NCBI GenBank assembly: GCA_002453155.1
Contig: DKGG01000046.1
Coordinates: 52,410-116,409, forward strand
Length of the DNA stretch: 64,000 nucleotides
Reading direction: 5' to 3'
DNA from: Bdellovibrionaceae bacterium UBA6776
GTDB taxonomy: Bacteria; Bdellovibrionota; Bdellovibrionia; Bdellovibrionales; UBA1609
A program made the translations under genes and the position numbers. Under the pieces are notes generated by a model, which saw only the letters and a list, made by a program, of their open reading frames with translations, was not told the origin of the DNA and did no database searches. Each line of letters opens with the position of its first letter. Within the stretch, counting starts at the first letter, position 1. Below are positions 50,077-59,972 of the stretch, one piece after another.

Positions 50077-51357
50077 TTGAATACGACAGAAAATTCAAGC
50101 CCTGCAAATTCTCAAAAAATCCGCGCCATTGTGGTGGGTGTGGGACTCAAATCTGATCCGCTCACTGAAATCAAAGAAAGCCTTTTGGAGTTGGAAGATT
50201 TGACCTCGGCCTGGGGCGCAGAGGTGGTTGGAAGTTCGGTTCAAGTGTTGCCTCAGTTTCAAGCGGCCACTTTGATGGGCTCTGGAAAAGTTCAAGAAAT
50301 CACCGAAATGATTCAAGAGACCGAAGCCAATGTGATCATTGTGGATCACAGTTTGTCGGGCGTTCAGGGGCGAAACTTGGAGAAATCCTTTGGGGTGCGC
50401 GTGATGGATCGCAACCAAGTGATCGTGGACATCTTCGCCCTTCGTGCAAAGACTTACGAAGGAAAACTTCAAGTGGAACTTGCACAAATGCTCGATCAGT
50501 TGCCGCGGATGGTGGGCGCTTGGATGGGCTCTCTTTCCAGGCAAGGTGGTGGAATTGGAGCCAAAGGACCGGGAGAAACGGCTCTTGAAAATGACCGCCG
50601 CCGCATCCGAGAACGGGTCAAAGCCATTCGCAAAAAATTGGAAGGGGTTCGCAAACAGCGCAAACAGCATCGCTCTTTGAGACGGCGCCAACAAATCCCC
50701 ACCTTTGCCATGATTGGTTACACCAACTCGGGCAAAAGTTCGCTTTTAAACCAAATGACCGGATCTCAAGTGATGGCGAAAAATCAAATGTTTGCCACGC
50801 TGGATCCTACCACCCGCAAAGTGTACTTGCCAGAAGCGGGTCCCGCAGTGGTGACCGATACGGTGGGATTTATTCGAAAGCTTCCGCCTCATTTGATCGA
50901 AGCCTTTAAAGCAACACTTGAAGAATCTGAGGACGCGGACATTTTGCTCCACGTGATTGATTTGTCCTCCCCGTCCATGGATCAACAGGTGCGCGTGGTG
51001 GATGATTTGATTCAAGAGTTTGGTTGGGACAAAAAGCCCGTCATTTATGTTTTCAACAAAATTGATGTGGCCCCTTTTGAAAAGCAATTTCAAGTGAAGG
51101 CCTTCCCTAGGGTTTTTGTTTCTGCATTGACCGGAGAAGGTTTGGACAAACTTCGAAAGCAAATGACAGTGGCCCTTCAAAGCATCAACGAAAAGGTGCA
51201 ACTTTATTTTCCAAAAGAAGAAGAATACAAAATCTATGAACTCAGCCGCGAGTCGCAGATTTTAAAATCTGAGCCTGCATCCACGGGCACGGTTTTGGAA
51301 GCGCAATTGACGCCCGAGCAACTTTCTCGCTGGGGCGCTTATCTATTGAAGAAATAA
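50077..51357 (+). CDS. hflX: Ribosome-associated GTPase HflX
   Basis: A 426-residue GTPase that binds and splits stalled or hibernating ribosomes, important in heat and antibiotic stress. The N-terminal HflX domain contains the G-S-G-K-V-Q-E region and the R-x-x-Q-G-G-G-I-G-x-K-G-P-G-E-T linker; GTPase motifs are G-Y-T-N-S-G-K-S-S (about 213-221), D-T-V-G-F, N-K-I-D and S-A-L-T-G-E-G. The start is TTG at 50077, 13 bases after AAGGAG; no ATG or GTG fits better. It converges with the last lipoprotein gene, with four bases between stops. Confidence 0.95.
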   Translation: MNTTENSSPANSQKIRAIVVGVGLKSDPLTEIKESLLELEDLTSAWGAEVVGSSVQVLPQFQAATLMGSGKVQEITEMIQETEANVIIVDHSLSGVQGRNLEKSFGVRVMDRNQVIVDIFALRAKTYEGKLQVELAQMLDQLPRMVGAWMGSLSRQGGGIGAKGPGETALENDRRRIRERVKAIRKKLEGVRKQRKQHRSLRRRQQIPTFAMIGYTNSGKSSLLNQMTGSQVMAKNQMFATLDPTTRKVYLPEAGPAVVTDTVGFIRKLPPHLIEAFKATLEESEDADILLHVIDLSSPSMDQQVRVVDDLIQEFGWDKKPVIYVFNKIDVAPFEKQFQVKAFPRVFVSALTGEGLDKLRKQMTVALQSINEKVQLYFPKEEEYKIYELSRESQILKSEPASTGTVLEAQLTPEQLSRWGAYLLKK

Positions 51358-51361
51358 TTTT

Positions 51362-54300
51362 TTAAGGTCGAGGCTTGCTCGGACAAAAGCTGGTTTCCGT
51401 GGCAAACAGATTGTCCGTCTGGCATTGGAAGTCTTTGTGCTCTTGAGCCACAAAAGACAAAGTTCTCATATTCAACCGATCCAAGTTGGTGACGGGCGGT
51501 TCATCTGCAAAAAGAGCAAATGGAGGCAAATCTTCGGATCGGTAGTTCAGGGCCATTTCTTCCAACTCTGAAACCGACTGGAAGTAAAAAGAGATCTCTT
51601 TTCGCAATCCTTGAATAAAGATTTCATTGGCGCGAAACTTTCCATTTTCATCCAATCCAAAGTGAACCTTGTCCTGCTTGTACTCCTCAAAAAACTCCGT
51701 GGCCTTTTTCATTTCGTAAAGGTCCGATTCCCATGGAGATTTGCTGGCCGAAGCACTTGGATCTTCCGACACCCGGTCCCGAATCCGGTTGCTTCCTGCC
51801 GTTGTCACCACTCCACTGGTGAAATAATCATAAACAAAATCAAAGTAAGGAAGAGGCTCTTCACTCTCTTTCAAGAAAGTGTCTACCCAACTGGACATGT
51901 CTCGTCGAGAAGAATCTTGAAAAATCGTTCTCACCCCATTGATTTGAGCCAGAATGCGCTCCTCCGAATTTTGATTAAACAACTTAAACAAAGACATCCA
52001 CCCCTCCAAAGTGTACTGGATCAAACGATGTCTTTTGCTGGCCATACAGGTGTCCAAAGACTCACTGCCACAATCTTCCGCTGAGGTTTCCAAAGGAATG
52101 GCCCTGATGCGCGAAACATTCAATCGAGCATAAGATCTCAATGGCAAAATGGAGTTCTTGCTGGAAGAACGATACCACCAAAGGTACTTACTTAAAACTC
52201 TCATCCCATCTGCAATGAACTGTGCCTTGGACTCGGAATATTTAAAAACTCCAATTTCCTTAGCAAATAAGGCCTTCAATTCTTTGTTGTTCTCAATTTC
52301 CGCGTAACTCTTAGGAAACTGATCATCTTGATAATCCAAACCATCTTCCACCTTAACAAGCTCTTGGCCTCTCCAAAATCCAGACTCCATATATCTTTTG
52401 GCCCGATAGGTAAAACGCATAGGGTTGTAGTGGTAAAAGATCTCTCCATTCCCATTAAAACTCAGTGAAGGTCTTCCTGAAAAAGCCTGCTCCAATCCAG
52501 GGAAGCTTTCTTGGGATCTCGGATCCGGTCGATTGATTTTTTGCTGGATAAATGACGCCAAATCCAGCATCAAAGAATCACTGAAGGACTCCATCAAATA
52601 AGGATCTTTCCAAAGGGCCTCATTTGGAAACTGCAACTTCAATTGAGCCATGGTCAAAGAAGACTTTCCAGAATTTTGCAAATGCTTTAAAAAACTCAAA
52701 GCATCGTGAAGACTGGACAAATACCGTCTTTCCATTTCAAACGCGAAGGCACGTCGATTTTTTTCCATAAGGCTGAAATCGATGGCGCATTGGTAAGACT
52801 TGTCAAAATAGTCGTCATAAACCTTGTAAAAGGACTTTCTCAAATTTCGGTAATAAGAAAAAGACTGGGAATCAATTTCCCTTTGGATTCCATCCACGGA
52901 CTCTCCACGCTCTTTCGCAGATTCCAAATAGAGCGAGAAGATATTCTCCATCATTTGAAGGCGAGGCGTATAGGTTGTTCTTAAAAACTCCGAAAGATCA
53001 TAATGGGGATGGAGACGAAATCCCTGTCCTGGGCCAGAACCTCCCGATCGCTCTTGGAGATAGTCGACAAAAATCTTCATGAATCCATCCAGCATCTTGG
53101 GAAATTTGTCATTAATCACGTTGTCGATTGTCCCAACTCCCACGGCCATTTCAATTTGAGTGGGCAACATGGAAAAGGGAACCCTTTGTCCATTTTGAAG
53201 AAGATTGCAGGCTCGAAAGCTATCCTTAAAACTCGCAGACTTGATGATGCTTCGAAAATCATTCCACTTTTCTTGCAGTCGGAAAGTAGATTCAGACAAC
53301 CCCTTTTTCATAAACTGTTCCGTGGTGATCTTAAAAAGGCTTTGAATAGGAATGTGATAAGAATCAAACAGCTTCAACCGAAAAAAGTAGTCAAAACCAT
53401 AGACCACTTCATAAGAGGTAAATGGAGTGCGACTCCCCGTCAGCCTCACACCGCTGGGACGAGAGAAATCAAACCAACTTGGCATTTCTCCATCCAAAAG
53501 ATTTTGAAGAAGCAAACTGGCATCATAGTGAACGCCCCAATAAAAAAGCTCCCACTCTCTTTGAGACATCATCAAGACCATGGAAATTTGCGCAGGAATA
53601 TCCCCCAAAAGCTTTACGCTTTGAGGAACATCAATCAATACCATTTCCAATTGAGACAAGGCCTTCGGAAGAGACTTTCCATCCGTACGGTACCCGTTAA
53701 ACAAAGCTTCTTCAAAAAAGCGATAAAGAAACTCTGCACCCTCTTGAGTTTGACGCCATCCCGGCCTGAGCTTTGGCAACTCGCCATTCAGTTGAGCCAA
53801 AAAGGATTTTCCGTTCTCGTAGTTGTTCGCGTAAAAGGCTCCCAGCTTCTTATGGGTGGAAACACTCAAATAGGTCAAATAGTTGCCCAAGTAGGATTGA
53901 AGAAGTTCAAGAAATCTCTTTTGTTGAGCTTCACTTTGATTGCCCGTCCCAAAAACCTCTTTGTAAATGTCAGAAGCTATACCCAAGGACATTTTCTGGT
54001 GAAAGACCTGATCCATGAGAAAAACAAAGTACAAATCCTCTTTAGAATTTAAATCGTTCAATTTGATCTCAGAAAAGTTCAAAGACTTAAAAACGTCGAA
54101 ATCAAGTCCCTTTAAGTAGTTTACAGTCTTTCCGTAAGCAGGAAGGTTCATCGTGTTCTGACTTCCAGAAGCCACTCCCTCGGAAGACCAAGAGCCAGCC
54201 AGTCCTTTTTTAAGTTCTTCCAAAGCCGATGGATCTAGGAATTTGCCACTCAACCGGTCTGTGGAACATTTCATAATTTGGCTTTGGGAAAGGGGCCGAA

Positions 54301-55093
54301 CCTTCGATCCTTCCGAGTTAAAAATCCATTCAAAAAGCTGAGACTCCACGTCCCCAGAAACGACGTCATCTGTTCCTGGAGTGGGAACACAAAGAGCATA
54401 TTGGTAGATTTTCTGGCGACGTTGAACTCTGGAAGCCATAAGGCTTTCCCGAGGTCCTCGAGATACAGCTTCCCAATAGGCCGGAAAGGACTTCAAATAT
54501 CTTTTTAAGAGAGCCTTTTCTGAACTGGCATTCTTAAGGGCAAAAACCACATCCAAGGCCAAAAAGTAGTCTTCACCATCACTTTTTTTAAGATCTGCGA
54601 TATAAAGCGCAATTTCCGCAGACAAAAGGTCCTTCTTAAACAGAACATGCCTCAAACAGTTTTTGAGATCTTTTTTGTCACTGCAAGAGCTGTAAAGGGA
54701 TTCTTCATACTCTTTTAGAACCTGTGGAAGATGGGAGTCCTTATTTTCGATCATCAAAAGAACAGCCGTGTTGAAAAGATTCAGCCTGTCCTTAAGGGAG
54801 TCTTGGGACAGTTTTTCTGCGGTCAATGTGTGGGGATCTTGAAGAAGTTCCCCTTTGTACTTGAGAAAGACATCCTTATAAAGATCAACCTGACCCGCCT
54901 TGATTTTGGATCGCAGTTTTTGAACCAAATCCTGATTGGCTTTTTCCTTCAACACTTGCTCTGGGGCATTTTCCTCATAGTTCGGGCGCGAAGTGGTGTC
55001 GTTTGGATTTTGATATTCTTTCTCGGCTGGGGTACATCCGAAAAGAACCAGTGTGCCTAAAAGAAGGGAAAGGGAAGATTTAAAGGACCACAT
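51362..55093 (-). CDS. Giant lipoprotein B (1243 residues), unknown function
   Basis: A very large predicted lipoprotein: signal L-V-L-F-G-C20 is a good lipobox. The remainder is soluble, charged and mainly helical, with scattered Cys and aromatic-rich helices. I recognise no domain. It is a paralogue of the 1354-residue lipoprotein upstream: N-L-L-D-G-E-M-P-S-W-F-D-F with Y-E-V-V-Y-G-F-D-Y-F-F-R matches N-L-L-E-G-Q-L-G-S-P-W-F-D-Y with Y-Q-V-I-H-A-F-D-F-W-V-R, and several further blocks align in order. Its ATG at 55093 overlaps the end of the barrel gene by 14 bases, so it belongs to the same transcript. It should face the periplasm or cell surface. Confidence 0.85.
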   Translation of the reverse strand: MWSFKSSLSLLLGTLVLFGCTPAEKEYQNPNDTTSRPNYEENAPEQVLKEKANQDLVQKLRSKIKAGQVDLYKDVFLKYKGELLQDPHTLTAEKLSQDSLKDRLNLFNTAVLLMIENKDSHLPQVLKEYEESLYSSCSDKKDLKNCLRHVLFKKDLLSAEIALYIADLKKSDGEDYFLALDVVFALKNASSEKALLKRYLKSFPAYWEAVSRGPRESLMASRVQRRQKIYQYALCVPTPGTDDVVSGDVESQLFEWIFNSEGSKVRPLSQSQIMKCSTDRLSGKFLDPSALEELKKGLAGSWSSEGVASGSQNTMNLPAYGKTVNYLKGLDFDVFKSLNFSEIKLNDLNSKEDLYFVFLMDQVFHQKMSLGIASDIYKEVFGTGNQSEAQQKRFLELLQSYLGNYLTYLSVSTHKKLGAFYANNYENGKSFLAQLNGELPKLRPGWRQTQEGAEFLYRFFEEALFNGYRTDGKSLPKALSQLEMVLIDVPQSVKLLGDIPAQISMVLMMSQREWELFYWGVHYDASLLLQNLLDGEMPSWFDFSRPSGVRLTGSRTPFTSYEVVYGFDYFFRLKLFDSYHIPIQSLFKITTEQFMKKGLSESTFRLQEKWNDFRSIIKSASFKDSFRACNLLQNGQRVPFSMLPTQIEMAVGVGTIDNVINDKFPKMLDGFMKIFVDYLQERSGGSGPGQGFRLHPHYDLSEFLRTTYTPRLQMMENIFSLYLESAKERGESVDGIQREIDSQSFSYYRNLRKSFYKVYDDYFDKSYQCAIDFSLMEKNRRAFAFEMERRYLSSLHDALSFLKHLQNSGKSSLTMAQLKLQFPNEALWKDPYLMESFSDSLMLDLASFIQQKINRPDPRSQESFPGLEQAFSGRPSLSFNGNGEIFYHYNPMRFTYRAKRYMESGFWRGQELVKVEDGLDYQDDQFPKSYAEIENNKELKALFAKEIGVFKYSESKAQFIADGMRVLSKYLWWYRSSSKNSILPLRSYARLNVSRIRAIPLETSAEDCGSESLDTCMASKRHRLIQYTLEGWMSLFKLFNQNSEERILAQINGVRTIFQDSSRRDMSSWVDTFLKESEEPLPYFDFVYDYFTSGVVTTAGSNRIRDRVSEDPSASASKSPWESDLYEMKKATEFFEEYKQDKVHFGLDENGKFRANEIFIQGLRKEISFYFQSVSELEEMALNYRSEDLPPFALFADEPPVTNLDRLNMRTLSFVAQEHKDFQCQTDNLFATETSFCPSKPRP

Positions 55094-55901
55094 TGAAACC
55101 CACTCCTACGATTTGACGGTATTCATCGACGTACCACAGGTCCAAATCCGTTTGATCTGAGTAGCTTCCATTCATCCAAAATCCATACACCGTCCATTTG
55201 GCATATTGATAGCTTAACCGTGCCGAGTTCTGAAAACGAAAGGTTTGGCTTCCGTCAACGTATTGGCTCAACTTCACACCGCCACCCACAGAAGCCGAAA
55301 GTCCCTTAAACATTTGATAGGTCAATCCCAGTTTATAACTGTAACCTGCATTTTGATTTACAAGGCCGGTCAGGGGCGAATAGTAGTAGGTGTTGATGAT
55401 TCCATAGGCCGAACCCGAGTTCGTCAAAGACAATTTGTTCTTAAAAAATCGCGAATTCAACATAAGGTCCAATCCCAAGACTCCCTTGATTCCAAGGTTT
55501 TGAGTGGCTTGATTGGTTGGCAGCACGTAAAAGACCGACGGAGAAAGTGTATTTTGACTGTCTTGCCAAAGAGCTTTGGAAATAGAAAGAGTTGTGTCTT
55601 GCAAATAAAAATCTCGATCGTTTTGATCGGCCTTCACCTCACCATCCACAGAGGTGTAATTGAAGGAGGTGTCCACGTTGGCGGTCCACCCCATATAGCC
55701 GGCATAAATTCCCGTACCCAGTGCATTGAAATAAACACTTTCAGACTCTGTGTCTGCTCGATCCGTCATGGCGCTGTAACCTAAAAGAAGATTAAAGCTC
55801 AAATCCTTCTGTCCTTTAAGACGAAGCTCTTCCTCGGTTGTGCCCTGGGCCCAACTCCAAGCAGAAATCGACAAAATCAGAATGAAAATGAGAAATTTCA
55901 T
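55080..55901 (-). CDS. Predicted outer-membrane beta-barrel protein, about 273 residues
   Basis: From the ATG at 55901 (one base after the stop of giant lipoprotein A) the protein has a signal peptide of about 18 residues (M-K-F-L-I-F-I-L-I-L, A-W-S-W-A-Q). The open frame back to 55946 lacks support. The mature part is strand-rich with alternating Tyr/Gly/Ser (for example L-L-G-Y-S-A-M-T, T-A-N-V-D-T-S-F-N-Y-T, Y-K-L-G-L-T-Y-Q-M-F) and ends with an outer-membrane-type hydrophobic strand closing in V-G-V-G-F-N-V-V-L. Probably a 10-12 strand barrel. Packed between the two giant lipoproteins, it may anchor or export them; inference from position. Confidence 0.8.
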   Translation of the reverse strand: MKFLIFILILSISAWSWAQGTTEEELRLKGQKDLSFNLLLGYSAMTDRADTESESVYFNALGTGIYAGYMGWTANVDTSFNYTSVDGEVKADQNDRDFYLQDTTLSISKALWQDSQNTLSPSVFYVLPTNQATQNLGIKGVLGLDLMLNSRFFKNKLSLTNSGSAYGIINTYYYSPLTGLVNQNAGYSYKLGLTYQMFKGLSASVGGGVKLSQYVDGSQTFRFQNSARLSYQYAKWTVYGFWMNGSYSDQTDLDLWYVDEYRQIVGVGFNVVL

Positions 55902-55902
55902 T

Positions 55903-58900
55903 TTACTTTGAACTCCATGCCTGAAACAGACGGCTGGCCTTTGCACGACATCCTGGAATTCCCGCCAAATCCGATTCCTTCAAAGGAATTCCTGCATCTT
56001 TGAGTTCCGCAGCGGTAGGAAGAAGTGCACACTTTGTGTCCGTAAAGAATTCCACAAAAGAATCCTGAAAGTTTCTTAAGGACAAAGTTCCCAAGTAGAT
56101 GGGCGACCCATCTCCTCTGGTTTGAGGAACAAGAACCTTCCAACCCTTATCCACTTTGATCACATCTCCACTGACCGTCCGCACGTCGCCAACACGCTCT
56201 AGGTACATTTCCACAGGGTCGTTCTTGTGTAATTTCTCAATTTTATGAATTTCATTAATGAGTTCAAAAACCTGGCCAAAAAACTTCATAATGGGAGGAC
56301 GGTACTGAGCTCGCACGGCATCCACCACATGGCGACTGAAAGGGAAAATGCTGTAATCAAATCGAAGGTCCCCATTCATCTGGGGACGGAACAGAGAGTT
56401 CTCGTCTTGATAAATGGACCGAATTTCCGTGTAAAACTTGTCTTTTCTGAAATCATAAATCTCTTCAAACATCTTTTTATAGATGGTCGAGTTGGACTCG
56501 GTTCCCGCGATAAAAAAGGTATTGATCTGAGAGATGCCATATTTCCCATTGAGATTGAGCCATTCCAAAATGGATCTTTCGTGGGAGCTGAGGTTCATCA
56601 CTTCCATAAGGTCACTGTAAACATTCAAAACTCTGTCAGAACCTATGCGAAGACAAGAGTCTTCCTCTCCGCTGCAACTCTCTAAGGAACCCGAAGGAAT
56701 CTCTCCCCATTTCATCAACGCATTTTCAAGATTCAATTGAAAAGAAATCAAGAATTCGCCAGATCCCCCTTGAGCAGAAGCAGAGAATCCTCTTTCCAAC
56801 GGTTTGAACCAATCCAAATAGGATCCATTCTCCGAATTGACCTTGGTCATCGCCTGTTGAACAAAAAGCGTTTGGCTCGGTTGATAGACCGTCAAATCAG
56901 GGGCCACACCGAGCATTCCCCATTTTGGGAAATCACTGAGCATTTGAACATTTAAGTTCTTGGCCACAGGAGCAAAAGACTTTCCTGAAAGGCTGGTGAA
57001 AGTATTCCCTGCAAAAAACCTCATGCGCATCAATGTGTCGGCAGGATGGCGTCTGTATTCTGCAGCAAAAGTATCTCCAGCAGATCTTTCCAATCCTGGA
57101 GAAAGATGTTCCAATCCGGTCCAGCTGTAAGAGCGTGTCGCTCCGGAAGAGCTATCTTGGTAGGTCAAAACTCCTGCATCAATCCGCCGGAAAGAACTTT
57201 CGTTGTTTACAATCATCATCTCATTGATGAACTTTTCTTCCTGACCCGCAACAACCTTATTCTCAATCATTGCCTCAAAAATGACTTTCACTCTTTTTAA
57301 AACGTCCGATTGTTCTTTTTGAGGGACTCCTATGTTTCGAACAATTTCATTTTGAACCTGTTCCCAAGAAAGATTTGCAGATCTCTTAATCTGAACCAGG
57401 GTCAAAGCCGCATGGATGTCTCTTTGATATTCAAGCTCGCGATCCATAAAGGCCAATCGACGCCGCTGCTCTTCTTCACTGATAAACTTGAAGCAGTTTT
57501 GACCATTCCTAAATGTCTTCTCTTGGAAATCATAAGCGCGCTTTAAGAATTCATTTCGAATCTGAACCAATTCACCCAGACGAGCTTCCATCTTCTCGAT
57601 TCCAGAATTGATCTTTGCACGTCTTTCAATTTCTCTGTTTTTGAGGTTCTCATCTGTGATTCGATCCAGGTTCACTGGCGGATGACTGCGATAGTGCTTC
57701 AAAACGGCCAAGAAACTGTTCATCAACTTGATTTTACTGGAGAACTCCGACCGAGCTTTGTCAACCATATCGCTCAAAGAAATGGAATTCCCACCCGACT
57801 TCGTAAAGCCTTTGATGATCTTGTCCATCGAAGACTCTTTGATGTCCAAATAGGTGAAGGTTGCAAACTCTTCGGGATCAATAAACTGGGTGGGACCGGC
57901 CCCTGCATAGCAACGCTTGTAAAGATCATCAAATACCGAGTCTGAAATCGACGAAAGTCCCTTCGACGCGTCCTCAAACTCCTTTTTGTCTTTGAAAAGG
58001 TACTTCTCAAGCAAGAGGTCAAAGAAGACATCTTCGTTCACAAGAGAAACGGACTCACCGTCAACATTTTCAGCCACATTTTTGTAACTGGCCATCACAT
58101 CGGTTCGAACCCAAAAATCAAAGGCATGAATGACCTGGTACTTCGAAAGGCCTTGGGTGGGATCTCCATAGTCAAACCACGGACTTCCCAATTGGCCCTC
58201 AAGAAGATTGACGATCAAACTGCTTAAGTCCAAATTGACCTTTTTCCCCAACCACCAGATGAAAACCTCAACGGTTCCTTCAAATCGCGCCAGGAAGTAG
58301 GACAACATCATCATGTGGGGCCACACAGAAACGTAATTGATCTCTGACTTCATCCCCTTCAAAGCAATCTTTTGACGTTGGAATTCTTCAAAATCAGGTC
58401 CAAATTTCTTAACAAACTTTGACTCGATAGAGTCTTCCAAGAAGATCAAAATGCGGTCCGCATTGTCCTTGATTCCTCTCCAATCTGACTTGAGAGTCGA
58501 CGCATGGGCCAAGAATCCAGGGAAGATGTCTTTGGATGAAAACTCTCTTGTTTGGAAAAAATCTTGGAAGTGAAGGTTTGTCATCAAAGACATGTAAGCG
58601 ATTTCCACACGCAAATACTGATTCACAGTTTGGTAAAGTCTTTCCACCTTTTCGGAGGTGGACTTCATCTTTTGATTTTTGTCCAAAACATCCCAAATGA
58701 CCGATGCCATTTCGGTTTTCAACTGACCTTTGAACAGCTCATCCACCAAATAGAAGTAAACGTCCAAGGTGGGAGTTTTCAATTCCAGGCTGTCATAGAT
58801 ATATCTGTTCTTACGAAGGACTTCGATTTTCTCCGAATGGTTCAATGCTTGGGAGTTCAACTGAGTCAATTGATCCAAGTTGGGTCGGACCTGTTGGCTC

Positions 58901-59967
58901 AAAGCGATGTAATCCACCAAAGTTCCTTTAGGGTCCAAAATGCCACCGTCAAAAAGACGGTATCTAAACCAATCCGCCTTCAACTTGTCCACATCTTCAA
59001 TACAAAAAGCCTCGGCGGATTCAGAACTGTAAGGCTTAAATCGATCTAAAAGCTTCAAATACTCTTCATTTTGCTCTGGCGAAGTGTTCTTTGAAAGATC
59101 CAAAGAGTTTAAGTTCGCAGAGAAAATTTGGCAGTAAACCTTTTGCTGCCACTGGTCCATTTGACCTTTTGCTCCAGACACATACAGCTGGAAGTTTTCA
59201 TCCATATGCCGCTGCCAAAGAATGTTGAGCTTTTCATTGTTAAAGTTGCTCTTATTCATGTAGGCCGTCTTAAGAAGAACAAAAAATTCTTGAGACTGAG
59301 CCAAATAGTTGCCCTTAAGGTCTTGGCAAGCCTTCTTCTGACAGGTCTTGTCCGCCTTCCTTAAAGTGGCAAATTGTTTTCTCAAGTTCAGAACTTCTTG
59401 AGACTTTCGCTCAGAAAGGGCCACAAGAACTTTTACATTGGCAGGATCCTTTGCGAAAACGCTGATGTTTTGACAGCCTCTAGAAATGTCCAATCCAAAG
59501 TTCTTGGTTAAACATCCAAAAAACTGGATTTTCATGTATCGAGCTTGAAGATCGGACAGCTGACTTGGGTCCTTTTGCTTTCCCTCAATGGACTTTAAAG
59601 CTTGAGCAAATGCAGTGTTGAAGATTGTCAGCAAATCACCCAGCTCGTCGGAAACTCTCCACTTGGTCGAATAAAAATAGGTGTTTTCTAAAATGATGGG
59701 CGAAAGAGGCTGAAGAATTTTTTTGTAAAGATCATCAAAGGAATTGCCTTCTTTATTGAGCATGGCCCAATAATCTTTTCGCTTTTCATAGTGACTTTTA
59801 ATCAAACCCGTTGCCTGAGCTAAAACTTCAGGATCCGCATCGGGATCGTTAAAGTTGATTTCAGGCTTATTCTCGTGGGGCTTTCGCTCCACGTTCTCTT
59901 TTTGACAAGCCACCAGGGAAGTTGCGAGACCTAGAAAAAGTAAAATTCGTTTAAAGTTTTTCATCAT
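55903..59967 (-). CDS. Giant lipoprotein A (1354 residues), unknown function
   Basis: A predicted lipoprotein with signal ending L-V-A-C21 as the lipobox, then a polar linker (about 22-45) and a long, mostly helical body with many Lys/Glu and paired cysteines (for example C-Q-K-K-A-C near 209, C-S-G-E-E-D-S-C near 1120). No known domain is seen. It aligns block by block with giant lipoprotein B; the clearest segments lie near residues 390-420, 595-640, 870-930 and 1115-1175. The start is ATG 59967 or the next codon ATG 59964, which is better spaced from AGGAGG. It starts five bases after the metalloprotease stop. Confidence 0.85.
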   Translation of the reverse strand: MMKNFKRILLFLGLATSLVACQKENVERKPHENKPEINFNDPDADPEVLAQATGLIKSHYEKRKDYWAMLNKEGNSFDDLYKKILQPLSPIILENTYFYSTKWRVSDELGDLLTIFNTAFAQALKSIEGKQKDPSQLSDLQARYMKIQFFGCLTKNFGLDISRGCQNISVFAKDPANVKVLVALSERKSQEVLNLRKQFATLRKADKTCQKKACQDLKGNYLAQSQEFFVLLKTAYMNKSNFNNEKLNILWQRHMDENFQLYVSGAKGQMDQWQQKVYCQIFSANLNSLDLSKNTSPEQNEEYLKLLDRFKPYSSESAEAFCIEDVDKLKADWFRYRLFDGGILDPKGTLVDYIALSQQVRPNLDQLTQLNSQALNHSEKIEVLRKNRYIYDSLELKTPTLDVYFYLVDELFKGQLKTEMASVIWDVLDKNQKMKSTSEKVERLYQTVNQYLRVEIAYMSLMTNLHFQDFFQTREFSSKDIFPGFLAHASTLKSDWRGIKDNADRILIFLEDSIESKFVKKFGPDFEEFQRQKIALKGMKSEINYVSVWPHMMMLSYFLARFEGTVEVFIWWLGKKVNLDLSSLIVNLLEGQLGSPWFDYGDPTQGLSKYQVIHAFDFWVRTDVMASYKNVAENVDGESVSLVNEDVFFDLLLEKYLFKDKKEFEDASKGLSSISDSVFDDLYKRCYAGAGPTQFIDPEEFATFTYLDIKESSMDKIIKGFTKSGGNSISLSDMVDKARSEFSSKIKLMNSFLAVLKHYRSHPPVNLDRITDENLKNREIERRAKINSGIEKMEARLGELVQIRNEFLKRAYDFQEKTFRNGQNCFKFISEEEQRRRLAFMDRELEYQRDIHAALTLVQIKRSANLSWEQVQNEIVRNIGVPQKEQSDVLKRVKVIFEAMIENKVVAGQEEKFINEMMIVNNESSFRRIDAGVLTYQDSSSGATRSYSWTGLEHLSPGLERSAGDTFAAEYRRHPADTLMRMRFFAGNTFTSLSGKSFAPVAKNLNVQMLSDFPKWGMLGVAPDLTVYQPSQTLFVQQAMTKVNSENGSYLDWFKPLERGFSASAQGGSGEFLISFQLNLENALMKWGEIPSGSLESCSGEEDSCLRIGSDRVLNVYSDLMEVMNLSSHERSILEWLNLNGKYGISQINTFFIAGTESNSTIYKKMFEEIYDFRKDKFYTEIRSIYQDENSLFRPQMNGDLRFDYSIFPFSRHVVDAVRAQYRPPIMKFFGQVFELINEIHKIEKLHKNDPVEMYLERVGDVRTVSGDVIKVDKGWKVLVPQTRGDGSPIYLGTLSLRNFQDSFVEFFTDTKCALLPTAAELKDAGIPLKESDLAGIPGCRAKASRLFQAWSSK

Positions 59968-59972
59968 GCCTC

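Noticed and set aside
53003..54052. A 349-codon open frame antisense to giant lipoprotein B.
   Set aside because: Its translation is rich in His, Lys, Arg and Gln, with no domain or ribosome-binding site, and it lies wholly within a well-supported gene. Several similar antisense frames (for example 43978-44793, 3491-4255, 1858-2544) were rejected for the same reason.
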